From Rhodococcus sp. 105337 (GTDB lineage: Bacteria; Actinomycetota; Actinomycetes; Mycobacteriales; Mycobacteriaceae), in NCBI RefSeq assembly GCF_012844225.1, contig NZ_JABAGQ010000001.1, positions 124,001-188,000 on the forward strand: a stretch of DNA of 64,000 bases, given 5' to 3'. The position numbers were made by a program, and so were the translations under genes. The notes beneath the pieces were generated by a model. The model saw only the letters and a list, made by a program, of their open reading frames with translations. It made no database searches and had not been told where the DNA came from. The number at the start of each line of letters is the position of its first letter. Position 1 is the first letter of the stretch. Of this stretch, positions 37,626-47,077 are shown in pieces.

Positions 37626-38819
37626 TCACTGTATCCGGGACCGCAGATGGATCCCCGTGGCGCAGGCCACAGCGATCAGACCTGCGGCGATACCGACTCC
37701 GAACCCCGCGGTGACACCGACGTGATCGATGACCTGGCCGACTGCCGCCGACCCCAGGGCCACACCGACGCCGAGGCCCGCCACGGTCCACGTGATGCTC
37801 TCCGTGAGCTGACGCGCGGGCACGATCTGCTGAGTGAGGGAGGTGGCGACGATCATGGCCGGCGAGATCGCGCAGCCGGCCATCAGATAGAGCACCGCGA
37901 GGACGGGGACCGTGCCGGCGAGCAGCAGCGGCCACAGCAGGACCGACAGTGCCGCCGTCGCGATGAGCAACTGCCGTGCCGGCGCGGAATGCGCCACCCG
38001 AGACCCGAAGACCAGGCCGCTCAGGGCCGAGCCCGTCGCGAACAGCGCGATCACGAAGGTCGCGGCGCCGGGCGCGTCCCGCTCGGCGGTGAACGCGACC
38101 GCAACGACGTCGATCACAGCGAAGACCACACCGATCGCGACCATCATCGCGATGATCGCCAGCAACGCGGGCAAGCGGAGCAGCTTGACGCCGGGCGAGT
38201 CCGAGCGGTGCCGATGCACGGGCGGTTCGGTCTTTCGCAGCCCCGCGAGGGTGAAGGTTCCGACGAGCAGCAGGATCGCGGCGAGCAGCGGGCCGGCTTC
38301 GGGAAACACCGCCACTCCGAGCCCCACCGACAGCACCGGGCCGACGATGAAACACACCTCGTCGATCACCGCTTCGAGCGCGAACGCCGTCCGGAGCCGG
38401 GCCGTACCGCCGTACAACTCGGTCCATCGTGCGCGGACCATCGCGCCGATCGTAGGCATCAGACCGGCGGGGAGCGCACACACGAACAGCAACGCGACGG
38501 GAGCCTCGAGGCGCACGCCCGCGAGCATTGCGACGATCGCCGTGGCGCTGACGACCGCGGCAGCGGGCAGTACCCGGCGTTGCCCGTGCCGGTCCACGGC
38601 CCGCGACACCAGCGGTGTGAACAACGCGTACGACAAGGCGAACACCGCGGACAACGCGCCGCCGAGTCCGTAGTTGCCTCGCAGCTGCGAGAACATGGTG
38701 ACGATTCCGATTCCGACCATTGCGATCGGCAACCGCGCCACGAATCCGGCCGCGCAGAACGCCACCGATCCCGGCGCGGTGAACAACTCGCGGTACGAGC
38801 CGCCCAGCCTCTGTGACAC
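37626..38819 (-). CDS. Major facilitator superfamily transporter
   Basis: Membrane protein of 397 residues with about twelve hydrophobic helices. The MFS motif after helix 2 is SRAVDRHGQRRV, and a charged cytoplasmic loop (KTEPPVHRHRSDS) lies mid-protein. It resembles drug/sugar efflux carriers of actinobacteria. The start is GTG at 38819 by N-terminal fit; the longer frame is hydrophilic junk. It is divergent from the PIG-L deacetylase gene, 115 bp away. Confidence 0.87.
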   Translation of the reverse strand: MSQRLGGSYRELFTAPGSVAFCAAGFVARLPIAMVGIGIVTMFSQLRGNYGLGGALSAVFALSYALFTPLVSRAVDRHGQRRVLPAAAVVSATAIVAMLAGVRLEAPVALLFVCALPAGLMPTIGAMVRARWTELYGGTARLRTAFALEAVIDEVCFIVGPVLSVGLGVAVFPEAGPLLAAILLLVGTFTLAGLRKTEPPVHRHRSDSPGVKLLRLPALLAIIAMMVAIGVVFAVIDVVAVAFTAERDAPGAATFVIALFATGSALSGLVFGSRVAHSAPARQLLIATAALSVLLWPLLLAGTVPVLAVLYLMAGCAISPAMIVATSLTQQIVPARQLTESITWTVAGLGVGVALGSAAVGQVIDHVGVTAGFGVGIAAGLIAVACATGIHLRSRIQ

Positions 38820-38934
38820 GTGTGCTCTCGTTCTCTTCTCTGATGGGATGTCGATATGCCCGACCCTCGCCGTCCCGGGTCGCTTCCGGCCCGGGTAACC
38901 CCACGGAACAGTTATCCGTGCCAGCATTCACGGT

Positions 38935-39708
38935 ATGGGCGTCCTCTTATGCTTTCACGCGCACCCCGACGACGAGGTGTTCACCACAGGCGGTGCGATG
39001 CGGCTGGCGGCCGACGCGGGGCACCGGGTCGTACTCGTCGTTGCCACCGACGGTGCACAAGGCGAGCACCCGGACGGGCTGCTCGCCCCGGGAGAGAGCC
39101 TCGCCTACCGACGGATCCGCGAAGTCGAACGTTCCGCCGAGGCCCTCGGAGTGTCGCGGCTGGTCACTTTCGGGTACGCGGACTCGGGGATGGCGGGCAC
39201 ACCGGCCAACGATGCCCCTGGCGCGTTCGCTCGCGTCGACGTCGAGGAGGCGGCTGCGCGCCTCGCAGCCGTGATCGAGGAGGAGCATGCCGACGTGGTG
39301 ACGATCTACGACCCGAACGGTGGGTACGGGCACCCCGATCACATTCAGGTACACCGCGTCGGTGTGCGAGCGGAGGCACAGACCGGGCATCACGCCGTGT
39401 ACGAGTCCTCCATGAACCGTGACCACCTGAAGCGGCTGTTCGCGGCGATCCCCGACATGGCGGAGGGCGCGCGGCCGCCGGACCTCGACGCATTCGGCCT
39501 GCCGGAGAGTGAACTGACCACCGCGGTCGACGTGTCCGCAGCGATCGCCGCCAAACGTGCGGCGATGCACGCACACGAGTCGCAGATCGGCGATTTCGGC
39601 CCCATGCTGGGTATGAGCGACGAAGAGTTGAGGGCCGCGTTCGGCACCGAATGGTTCCGGCTGCGGGGGGCTCCGCCCGGTCTCCACGAAACTTCGCTTC
39701 CACTCTAG
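38935..39708 (+). CDS. PIG-L/LmbE-family N-acetylglucosamine deacetylase-like protein
   Basis: Protein of 257 residues with the zinc motifs CFHAHPDDEVF at the N-terminus and GGYGHPDHIQVH near residue 138, as in MshB and Mca. The family deacetylates GlcNAc-inositol or cleaves mycothiol conjugates. Lying 2.2 kb from mshA, it is a candidate MshB or Mca. The presence of only one such gene here does not settle which, or whether it serves another sugar. ATG 38935; no obvious ribosome site. Confidence 0.83.
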   Translation: MGVLLCFHAHPDDEVFTTGGAMRLAADAGHRVVLVVATDGAQGEHPDGLLAPGESLAYRRIREVERSAEALGVSRLVTFGYADSGMAGTPANDAPGAFARVDVEEAAARLAAVIEEEHADVVTIYDPNGGYGHPDHIQVHRVGVRAEAQTGHHAVYESSMNRDHLKRLFAAIPDMAEGARPPDLDAFGLPESELTTAVDVSAAIAAKRAAMHAHESQIGDFGPMLGMSDEELRAAFGTEWFRLRGAPPGLHETSLPL

Positions 39709-39744
39709 AGATACGACGTGCCGTACCGACGAGAAGGAGAACCG

Positions 39745-40815
39745 ATGGAACATCGAGGACGCCGAGCGACGCGTGAGAGCAACAACAGGTCGCTGCTCGA
39801 GCGCTATCGTGCGACCGGCGCAGATCTTCCGTTCGGCAACCCGCTCGTCGCGCACGGCGTCGCGATGGAGGGCTACTTCTGGCGGTTCACACAGCCCGAC
39901 ACCGGGCGGGTGATCATCGCACTGTGCGGCGTCAACCGCTCCGACGACGGGCATTGGGCAACTCTGGGTCTCGCCGCGCATCCCAACGGATTCCTGCGTA
40001 CGACTACGCATCCCGAAGCAGCAGCGGACGTGGCGCAACTGGGAGCGACAGCAGGATCGGCATTCCGTGGTGACCCCGACCGTGTCCTGATGGACCTCGG
40101 TGAGGACGGTCGACTCGACGTCCGGATCGTCCCCACCCTCCCCTGGCCCCGGCGCCGATTCGGCGGGTCGAGCGTGTTCCAGACGGTTCCGGCATTGAAT
40201 CAGTATTGGCATCCGTGGCTTCTCGGGGCCCGCGCCGAAGGGTACGCGGTACTCAGGGACGAGAAGTGGGACCTCGACGGCGCACAGGTCTACGGCGAAA
40301 AGAACTGGGGTAAAGGCGGTTTCCCCGAATCGTGGTGGTGGGGACAGGCGCAGGGATTCACCGATCCCGAGGCGTGTGTGGCGTTCGCCGGCGGCCAGGT
40401 GCACTCCGGCCCCCTGCGTACCGAGGTGACCGCCGTCGTCGTGGCGCTGCCGGGCGGACCGGTGGTGCGACTGGGCAATCCCGTGACCTCGCCCGTGCGG
40501 GCCACCGTCACGGACGAGACCTGGTCGCTACAGGGACGGAACCGCCGGTGGAGTATCGAGATCGAGGCGACCTCACCCATCGGATCGGCCCACGTACTCC
40601 CGGTTCCGCTGCCCGCCGAGCGGCGCAACGTACCCGGGGCGATCGAACATCTCGCGGGATCGATGAGTGTCACCGTGCGTGAGCGCGGGAAGACGGTATG
40701 GTCCGGCGAGTCTCGGCTTGCCGCACTCGAGCACGGCGGTCTCGACCGGGCCCGAGCCGAACTGGACCGGCGGGGAGCGGACTCCGCCGCCACGGACGGA
40801 CCCCCCTTGCTCTGA
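39745..40815 (+). CDS. Tocopherol-cyclase-like protein
   Basis: Protein of 356 residues. The segment GEKNWGKGGFPESWWWGQAQ (about residues 193-212) with PHPWLLG-like sequence before it is typical of the tocopherol cyclase family, whose bacterial members outside cyanobacteria have unknown roles. No signal peptide. ATG 39745 is fixed by AAGGAGAA. It follows the deacetylase gene by 36 bp and probably shares its transcript. Actinobacteria do not make tocopherol, so the natural substrate is open. Confidence 0.75.
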   Translation: MEHRGRRATRESNNRSLLERYRATGADLPFGNPLVAHGVAMEGYFWRFTQPDTGRVIIALCGVNRSDDGHWATLGLAAHPNGFLRTTTHPEAAADVAQLGATAGSAFRGDPDRVLMDLGEDGRLDVRIVPTLPWPRRRFGGSSVFQTVPALNQYWHPWLLGARAEGYAVLRDEKWDLDGAQVYGEKNWGKGGFPESWWWGQAQGFTDPEACVAFAGGQVHSGPLRTEVTAVVVALPGGPVVRLGNPVTSPVRATVTDETWSLQGRNRRWSIEIEATSPIGSAHVLPVPLPAERRNVPGAIEHLAGSMSVTVRERGKTVWSGESRLAALEHGGLDRARAELDRRGADSAATDGPPLL

Positions 40816-40841
40816 CGGGCCGTGTGCGAACCGGGTTCGGG

Positions 40842-42152
40842 TTACCCCGCCGCTCGTCGCATGGCGGCGAGCGGGTCGGAGTACAGCGAACTCAGCGACA
40901 CCACCCCGGCTGCGTGCGCCTGCACCCGGTTTCCGAACCCCGTGATGCGGATGTCCTTGCGGGGCAGGGTCGACGACCGAGCGAATGCATCGGCGACGTG
41001 CGGCACCGCGGCCGGGTACTCGGTGAACGCCTGACCACCGAGGATCACGCGGTCCGGGTTGAACAGATCCCGGAGCATCCCGACGGTGCGCCCGAGGACG
41101 GTGGCCCGCTCGACGAGCAGATCGTGGGCGGGCGCCGACCCTGCCCGCGCGAGGCGATACACGGCCTGGACGGTCGTCTCGTCGCCGTCGCCGAGAATCC
41201 CGTCGGCGCGCGCCCGTTGTGCGACCGCGTGGTCGCTCACCGTCGCCTCGAGGCAGCCGGTGGCACCGCAGGCGCACGACGCGGACGAGCCGGTGGGCAA
41301 GTGCGATATCGACCCGGGCCCACCGGCCGGCGTGTGCACCTTGCCGTCGAAAGTGAGGGCGACGCCGGCCGTTTCCCGTGCGTAGAAGTACAGGCTCGTG
41401 CCCTTGAGGTCGGCGGCGTCGCGGTCGCGGGTCAGAAGAAGTTCCGAGGCCGCCATCGCCTCGACGTGTGCGGCGACGGACACCGGCAGACCGAACCCAC
41501 CCCCGACAACCGCACCGACCCGCGCACCGGACCATCCCAGGCGAGGGTGGTCGGCGAGCCCGGTCACCGAATCGACGCGGCCTCCCAGCGCGACGCCGAC
41601 CCACAGGGGCGTCCGACGGTGCCAGCGGGCCGCAAAAGCTCTGGCGCTGGCGGTGATCGACGCGAGCGCGAGGTTCTGGTCAACGGTCGGGGTCGGCACC
41701 TCGACGGCCCCGATGATGCGCCCGCGCAGATCGCTCGCGACGATGCCCGTGGTCACGGCACCGATGTGGATGCCGACGGTGAGATACCGCTCGTGATCGA
41801 CCTCGACCGGCACCCGGGGGCGGCCGATCGCACCGGACTCGACGAGGTCGGCGCGTTCGCGCAGCAGGCCCGCGGCGAGGAGCGCCGAGACCTGGCGGTT
41901 GACGGTGGCGATGCTCGACCCGGTGACCTTCGCGATGATGTCGCGGGAGATCGGGCCGCGCTGGGCGGCGACCCGGAAGACCGAGGCGCCCGTACCGTCG
42001 GCGATCTTGAGATCGGGTGGAACGATCCTGACCTGCTGCGAGGTGCGAATCGTAGTGCGGCTGCGGGCCGGTGCGACGGTGCGCGAACCGCTACGTGGTG
42101 CGGACGGGCGCGGAGAGAGAAGTGCGGACGGGGAGAGAGTGGGAGCGCTCAC
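40842..42152 (-). CDS. ROK-family transcriptional regulator
   Basis: Protein of 436 residues. After a disordered N-terminus comes a winged helix (about 58-95, DIIAKVTGSSIATVNRQVSA), then a ROK sugar-kinase-like domain with the zinc cluster CACGATGCLE. The kinase active-site region is partial, as usual in NagC/Mlc-type regulators. The mycobacterial homologue near mshA (Rv0485) controls PE/PPE genes. The start is GTG at 42152 with AAGGAA. It converges with the tocopherol-cyclase-like gene. Confidence 0.87.
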   Translation of the reverse strand: MSAPTLSPSALLSPRPSAPRSGSRTVAPARSRTTIRTSQQVRIVPPDLKIADGTGASVFRVAAQRGPISRDIIAKVTGSSIATVNRQVSALLAAGLLRERADLVESGAIGRPRVPVEVDHERYLTVGIHIGAVTTGIVASDLRGRIIGAVEVPTPTVDQNLALASITASARAFAARWHRRTPLWVGVALGGRVDSVTGLADHPRLGWSGARVGAVVGGGFGLPVSVAAHVEAMAASELLLTRDRDAADLKGTSLYFYARETAGVALTFDGKVHTPAGGPGSISHLPTGSSASCACGATGCLEATVSDHAVAQRARADGILGDGDETTVQAVYRLARAGSAPAHDLLVERATVLGRTVGMLRDLFNPDRVILGGQAFTEYPAAVPHVADAFARSSTLPRKDIRITGFGNRVQAHAAGVVSLSSLYSDPLAAMRRAAG

Positions 42153-42497
42153 TGCTGTTCCTTGCTGCTGGCCCCGGGCGTGATCGGCATCCGGGAAGGG
42201 CGAAAGACGAAGGTCGACGCACCGAATACCGACGACGTGTGGCCACGTCCGGTGAAGAGATCCGTGAGAACGGGATCAGGATCGGCGCGGAGTTACTTTC
42301 CGCAGCAGCGACAACAGAGTTCGCGCGCCAGAGGCAGCCGTGATCCCAACGCGGCGGTCACGTATGTGACGCGCGGAGTGGAGCTAGGGCCGACCGACAT
42401 GGGCCCAAACTTATAACCAGAACGAACCTGTGTCCAGTTGCGCGGCAGGCCAGGGGGTCGGTGCCACCCTCCAGCAGCTCGAGGGCATGATGGTTTC
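42153..42497. promoter_or_regulatory. 345-bp gap between ROK regulator and acetyltransferase-like gene
   Basis: No gene seen. It holds a GTCAC-GTAT-GTGAC palindrome (42357-42370) and a TATAAG -10-like hexamer on the minus strand (42410-42415) that would give the ROK gene a long leader. CATGAT six bases before the GTG at 42498 could start the plus-strand gene leaderless. Confidence 0.45.
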
Positions 42498-43235
42498 GTG
42501 AACTTGCGCTGCGTCGTCCTGGCCGATGAACCTTCGCTGGAGGAGGCCATGTGGGCGATGCCGAGTTCGTGGCCCGAGTTCATGCTCCACGACCCGATCG
42601 GCAACGGCTACTACGCGGCGCTCGACCTGTTCGCCGAGCACGTGCTCGTCTGCTTCGACGAGACCGGCGATGTCGTCGCCAAGGCGTTCTCAGTGCCCTT
42701 CCACCTCGACGGTGGTGATCTCCCGGCCGACGGCTGGGATGGGGTGGTCCGCCGCGGCCTGGCGGGCCGGCTGCCCGGCGGCCGTGAGCCGAACGCCGTC
42801 TCCGCTGTCGAGATCGCGGTCCGGCCGGACATGCAGGGCCACGGCCTCTCCTCCCAGGTGCTGGCAGCGCTGCGCGACAACGCCCGCCGCCTCGGGTACG
42901 CCGAGCTGGTGGCACCGGTACGGCCCAGCGGCAAGACCGACCCGCACCAGCCGATGACCGAGCACGCCGCGGCCGTACGCGCCGACGGACTGCCCGCCGA
43001 CCCGTGGCTACGGGTGCACGTGCGCGCCGGAGGCAGGATCGACCAAGTGGCGTCGCGCTCGATGGTGATCCCAGGGACGCTCGAGGAGTGGCGTGCCTGG
43101 ACGGGCCTCGCCTTCGACCGGACCTGCCCGGTGGAGGTGCCGGGCGCGCTCACGCCCGTCTACTGCGACGTCGAGAACGGCACGGCGGTCTACGTCGAGC
43201 CGAACGTCTGGGTGCGGCACCGCACGGGTGCCTGA
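42498..43235 (+). CDS. GNAT-like N-acetyltransferase
   Basis: Protein of 245 residues. The middle has VEIAVRPDMQGHGLSSQVLA, a plausible acetyl-CoA pyrophosphate loop (Q-x-x-G-x-G/A type), followed by LGYAELVAPVRPSGK. The C-terminal 70 residues do not look like standard GNAT. The start is GTG at 42498, probably leaderless. It is an insertion in the mycobacterial order. Family call moderate, substrate unknown. Confidence 0.7.
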   Translation: MNLRCVVLADEPSLEEAMWAMPSSWPEFMLHDPIGNGYYAALDLFAEHVLVCFDETGDVVAKAFSVPFHLDGGDLPADGWDGVVRRGLAGRLPGGREPNAVSAVEIAVRPDMQGHGLSSQVLAALRDNARRLGYAELVAPVRPSGKTDPHQPMTEHAAAVRADGLPADPWLRVHVRAGGRIDQVASRSMVIPGTLEEWRAWTGLAFDRTCPVEVPGALTPVYCDVENGTAVYVEPNVWVRHRTGA

Positions 43236-43313
43236 GCGGTCGGTTCAGGTCGTTGCCGAGGCGGCGTCCCCGTCCGGGGACCCTGCGGGGTGCACAACAT
43301 TACGATCGGAGCC

Positions 43314-44063
43314 ATGACCATCTCCCCCGATTCCCGCATCGCCGTCGTCACCGGAGCATCGTCCGGCATCGGCGAGGCCACCGCCCGCACCCTCGCCGCC
43401 CAGGGGTTCCACGTCGTGGTCGGAGCACGCCGACTCGACCGGCTCGAGCGACTCGCCGACGAAATCGGTGGCACCGCACTCGAACTGGACGTCACCGACG
43501 AGGATTCCGTCGATGCCTTCACGACCGTCATTCCCCGTGTCGACGTCCTGATCAACAACGCGGGCGGCGCGAAGGGACTCGCGACGGTCGCCGAAGCCGA
43601 CGAGGACGACTGGCGCTGGATGTGGGAGACCAACGTCCTCGGCACGCTGCGGGTCACCAAGGCGCTCATCCCCAAGCTCATCGCCTCCGGCGACGGGCTC
43701 ATCGTCACCATCACCTCGGTTGCGGCGCTGGAGGCGTACGACAACGGCTCGGGGTACACCACCGCGAAACACGCCCAGGCCGTACTGCACCGGACGCTGC
43801 GCGGCGAACTGCTCGGCTTGCCCGTGCGCCTGACCGAGATCGCGCCCGGCGCCGTCGAGACGGAGTTCTCCTTGGTGCGCTTCGAGGGCGACCAGGAGCG
43901 TGCCGACAAGGTGTACGAGGGGATCACCCCCCTCGTCGCTCAGGACATCGCCGAGATCATCGGCTTCGTGGCGTCACGGCCGTCGCACGTCAATCTCGAT
44001 CAGATCGTCGTCAAGCCACGTGACCAGGCGAGCGCAGGACGTTTTCACCGCACCACGGAGTAG
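43314..44063 (+). CDS. Short-chain dehydrogenase/reductase
   Basis: Classical SDR of 249 residues: cofactor loop VVTGASSGIGEAT, NNAGG, Ser in TITSVAA and catalytic YTTAK. An Arg-rich strand end (VGARRLDRL) favours NADP(H). ATG 43314 is preceded by TACGAT at a seven-base distance, so it is probably leaderless, and this rules against GTG 43290. It converges with murB, as the homologous gene does in mycobacteria. Confidence 0.9.
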   Translation: MTISPDSRIAVVTGASSGIGEATARTLAAQGFHVVVGARRLDRLERLADEIGGTALELDVTDEDSVDAFTTVIPRVDVLINNAGGAKGLATVAEADEDDWRWMWETNVLGTLRVTKALIPKLIASGDGLIVTITSVAALEAYDNGSGYTTAKHAQAVLHRTLRGELLGLPVRLTEIAPGAVETEFSLVRFEGDQERADKVYEGITPLVAQDIAEIIGFVASRPSHVNLDQIVVKPRDQASAGRFHRTTE

Positions 44064-44083
44064 TCCGGCGGACCGAGTCCGCT

Positions 44084-45178
44084 TCAGATCTCACAGCCGA
44101 CGGTGACGGGTTCGGGGTGCAGGCGCACTCCGAACACGTCCTCGACGCGATCCCGGATCTGCCGCGCGAGCGCCAGGAGATCCGCGGTCGTCGCGTCACC
44201 CCGATTGGTCAGTGCGAGAGTGTGTTTCGTGGACAAGCTCGCGGGCGCCTCCGGCCCGGGAAATCCCTTCGCGAATCCCGCGCGCTCGATGAGCCACGCC
44301 GCCGACAGCTTCGTGCCCCCGTCCGCGGGGTACTGCGGAATACGAACGTCCGGTCCGACGCGAGAAGCGATTGCCTCGAGCACTCCGCCGAGGCGCTCGT
44401 CCGGCACGACCGGATTGGTGAAGAACGACCCGGCACTCCACGTGTCGTGGTCGGCCGGATCGAGCACCATGCCCTTGCCGCGCCGCAACCCCAGCACGTG
44501 GTCGCGGACCTGTGCCGTGGGTCTGCGTTCACCTTGCTCCGCGCCGAGCGCGACCGAGAGTTCGCGGTACCCGAGCGGTGCACTCATCCCGTCGGCGCGC
44601 ACATCGAGTTCGATTTCCAGGACGACGGCGTGGTCCGAGTGCTTGAGAATGCTCGTCCGGTAGCCGAGTCCCAGAGCGGCGGGCTCGACCCACCCGGTCT
44701 CACCCGTGCGACGGTCGAGCAGCCGCACCCGGCGCAGGAGCGACCCGACCTCCACGCCGTAGGCACCGACGTTCTGCACCGGTGTCGCACCGGCGGATCC
44801 GGGAATCCCCGACAGGCACTCGAGCCCGCCCACTCCGGCGGTCACGGCCGCCTCGACCACGGCGTCCCATACAGCCCCGGCCTCCGCGCGCACCACCGAC
44901 TCGGTCACGGTGATCTCGCTGGTCGCGATGCGCACCACGACACCGTCGAAGCCGTCGTCACCGATCACCAGGTTGGAGCCGCCGGCAAGCAGCAGAACAG
45001 GCACCTTCTGCTCGTCGAGGAGGCGGATCACCTCCACCAGCACGTCGGTGGAGGTGCATTCGACGAGGTATTCTGCGGGCCCTCCGAGACGCAGCGTCGT
45101 CAGGGTGGACAGCGGTACATGTTCGGAAATCACGGCCCCCGCGTCGGCGAGCCGTGCCCTGAGTCGTGGATCGAGCAC
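44084..45178 (-). CDS. murB: UDP-N-acetylenolpyruvoylglucosamine reductase
   Basis: FAD enzyme of 364 residues that completes UDP-MurNAc for peptidoglycan. The FAD-binding segments are [15 protein letters not shown] and [20 protein letters not shown], and the catalytic Ser is in [10 protein letters not shown] chose GTG 45178 because TACCGT ends six bases upstream, the spacing of a leaderless start; TTG 45184 is less likely. The promoter overlaps that of the divergent DUF2505 gene. Confidence 0.94.
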   Translation of the reverse strand: MLDPRLRARLADAGAVISEHVPLSTLTTLRLGGPAEYLVECTSTDVLVEVIRLLDEQKVPVLLLAGGSNLVIGDDGFDGVVVRIATSEITVTESVVRAEAGAVWDAVVEAAVTAGVGGLECLSGIPGSAGATPVQNVGAYGVEVGSLLRRVRLLDRRTGETGWVEPAALGLGYRTSILKHSDHAVVLEIELDVRADGMSAPLGYRELSVALGAEQGERRPTAQVRDHVLGLRRGKGMVLDPADHDTWSAGSFFTNPVVPDERLGGVLEAIASRVGPDVRIPQYPADGGTKLSAAWLIERAGFAKGFPGPEAPASLSTKHTLALTNRGDATTADLLALARQIRDRVEDVFGVRLHPEPVTVGCEI

Positions 45179-45184
45179 CTGCAA

Positions 45185-45194
45185 ACGGTAGCGT
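45185..45194. promoter_or_regulatory. Overlapping divergent -10 elements of murB and the DUF2505 gene
   Basis: Minus strand TACCGT occupies 45185-45190 and plus strand TAGCGT 45189-45194, sharing two base pairs. The start codons follow at six bases (murB GTG) and seven bases (ATG 45202). The two polymerases cannot bind at once. Confidence 0.7.
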
Positions 45195-45201
45195 GCCCCG
45201 C

Positions 45202-45711
45202 ATGGGCAGCCCTATCGACCACTCTGTGACCTACTCGTTTTCGCCGGCAGCGGTGCACGCGGCGTTCGTCGACCCGCAGTACTGGCACACCCGATTGACG
45301 GAGGTGGGCGGGCCCGGCGCAGCAGTGGAGTCGGTCGAGACCGGCGACGGCACCATCGACCTCACGCTGCAGCAGGCCATTCCGGCCGAGCAACTGCCGA
45401 GCGTCGTGACGAGCATCCGGCCGGGCGACCTCGTGATCCACCGCCAGGAGTCGTGGGGTCCGCTCACCGGTGACCGCGCGCAGGGCACGTTCTCCGCACG
45501 GGTCGACGGCATGCCCGGACACGTGGAGGGCACCTTCACCCTCCAGGGCGACGGCAACGAGTCGATGGTCGTGATCGAGGGCCGGGTCGAGGTGAAGATC
45601 CCTTTCCTGGGCTCCAAGATCGAAGGTCTCATCGTCGACGAACTCGTCGGCCTGTTCACCGCGGAACAGACCTTCACCGCGTCGTGGCTCGAAGGCGACC
45701 GCTCTGCCTGA
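45202..45711 (+). CDS. DUF2505 family protein (first of a tandem pair)
   Basis: Protein of 169 residues with the DUF2505 layout: [45 protein letters not shown] and an amphipathic end ([17 protein letters not shown]). The fold is probably START/SRPBCC-like, binding a lipid or other hydrophobic ligand. ATG 45202 is probably leaderless. The neighbouring gene is a diverged copy. Confidence 0.83.
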   Translation: MGSPIDHSVTYSFSPAAVHAAFVDPQYWHTRLTEVGGPGAAVESVETGDGTIDLTLQQAIPAEQLPSVVTSIRPGDLVIHRQESWGPLTGDRAQGTFSARVDGMPGHVEGTFTLQGDGNESMVVIEGRVEVKIPFLGSKIEGLIVDELVGLFTAEQTFTASWLEGDRSA

Positions 45712-45764
45712 CGGTCCGACCACGATTTCGTCGTAGCCTGGGCCGGGCGGTACCCTGACCTGCC

Positions 45765-46265
45765 GTGTCCCGGCGTATCGACTACTCTGCCCGCTTCCCG
45801 TATCCACCGGAGCGGGTCTACGGGGCGCTCGCCGACCGCGACCACTGGGAAGCGCGCACCCGCGAGATGCGCAAATACTCCGAGAATCACGTCGAGGAAT
45901 TCACGGTTTCCGAGAGCGGCATCCACGTCGTGCTGCACCATGTCATCCCGCGTGCCGATCTTCCCGATCTTGCCCGGACCGTCATGAAAAAAGACATGGT
46001 GATCACCCGGACGGAAAGCTACGGCCCGTTCGGCGAGCGCTCTTCGGGACGCTACGAAGCGTCCGTGCCGGCCGGCCCCGGGCGGCTGACCGGCACGATG
46101 GACCTCTTCGGTCACGAGGACGGGACCACCCTGCGCACCACGTCCGAAGCAAAAGTCCATCTGCCGCTCGTCGGCGGAAAACTCGAAGACCTGATCTTGA
46201 CCAATCTCGTCGAGGTGTTCGCCGTCGAAGCGGCGATCACCACCGACTGGCTCGGCCGGCAGTAG
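45765..46265 (+). CDS. DUF2505 family protein (second of a tandem pair)
   Basis: Protein of 166 residues, parallel to its upstream neighbour: RIDYSARFPYPPERVYGALAD, WEARTREM, LARTVMKKDMVITRTES and an EVFAVEAAITTDWL end. Identity looks low, so the duplication is old. The start is GTG at 45765; TACCCT eight bases upstream gives it its own leaderless promoter. A methyltransferase gene follows after 7 bp. Confidence 0.83.
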   Translation: MSRRIDYSARFPYPPERVYGALADRDHWEARTREMRKYSENHVEEFTVSESGIHVVLHHVIPRADLPDLARTVMKKDMVITRTESYGPFGERSSGRYEASVPAGPGRLTGTMDLFGHEDGTTLRTTSEAKVHLPLVGGKLEDLILTNLVEVFAVEAAITTDWLGRQ

Positions 46266-46272
46266 CCCGGGG

Positions 46273-47061
46273 GTGCGCGGACAGCGCCCGGTCGGTGTCG
46301 TCACTCGCGGCACCACCGGGATCAACAGATTGCGGCGCAGCGACCGCTGGGCGATGCACGACCCCACCGTTGTGGGCGCGCTCGCGGAGGCAGCCCATCC
46401 CCTGGTGGTCGATCTGGGTTACGGCGCGATGCCGGTCACCACGCTGGAGTTCGCGGCCCGTCTCCGGACGGTGCGCCCCGATGTGCGCATGGTGGGCCTC
46501 GAAATCGATCCCGACCGGGTGGTACCGGGGCGCGACGGGGTGGAGTTCGCGCGTGGCGGGTTCGAACTCGCGGGACTACGCCCGAACCTCGTGCGCGCAT
46601 TCAACGTGCTTCGGCAGTATCCGGAAGATGCGGTGGATTCGGCCTGGGCACAGTTACGAGCCGGACTTGCCCCCGGCGGGCTGCTCATCGACGGAACCTG
46701 CGACGAACTCGGCCGCCGTTGCGCGTGGGTCCTGCTCGACGAGGACGGTCCGCTCTCGCTGACCCTGGCATGGAGTCCCTTCCATGTGTCCACGCCGTCG
46801 GATGTCGCCGAACGACTCCCGAAGGCCTTGATCCACAGGAACATCCAGGGTGAAGGCATCCACGAGTTGTTGCAGGCAGCGGATCGGGCATGGGCCACGG
46901 CCGCTCCGTACGCATCCTTCGGTCCTCGGGTTCGGTGGCGCGCGACGCTCGAGCATCTCCGCGAGCAGGGGGTGCCGGTGCAGGCGCAGCGCCGTCGCAT
47001 GCGCGATTGTGTGCTGTCGGTGCCGTGGAGTGTCGTCGCCCCCGCGATGGCCCCGGTGTAA
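46273..47061 (+). CDS. Class I SAM-dependent methyltransferase-like protein
   Basis: Protein of 262 residues. Motif I reads VVDLGYGAMPVTTLEF and motif II MVGLEIDPDRV, then a less typical second half (LLIDGTCDELGRRCAW). It starts at GTG 46273, seven bases after the second DUF2505 gene, so the two are probably one transcript. Substrate unknown. Confidence 0.75.
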   Translation: MRGQRPVGVVTRGTTGINRLRRSDRWAMHDPTVVGALAEAAHPLVVDLGYGAMPVTTLEFAARLRTVRPDVRMVGLEIDPDRVVPGRDGVEFARGGFELAGLRPNLVRAFNVLRQYPEDAVDSAWAQLRAGLAPGGLLIDGTCDELGRRCAWVLLDEDGPLSLTLAWSPFHVSTPSDVAERLPKALIHRNIQGEGIHELLQAADRAWATAAPYASFGPRVRWRATLEHLREQGVPVQAQRRRMRDCVLSVPWSVVAPAMAPV

Positions 47062-47077
47062 GCGAGACTGCTGCCGG

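Noticed and set aside
42357-42370. GTCAC-GTAT-GTGAC as a Crp site
   Set aside because: The halves are in reverse order with the wrong spacing for TGTGA-N6-TCACA.
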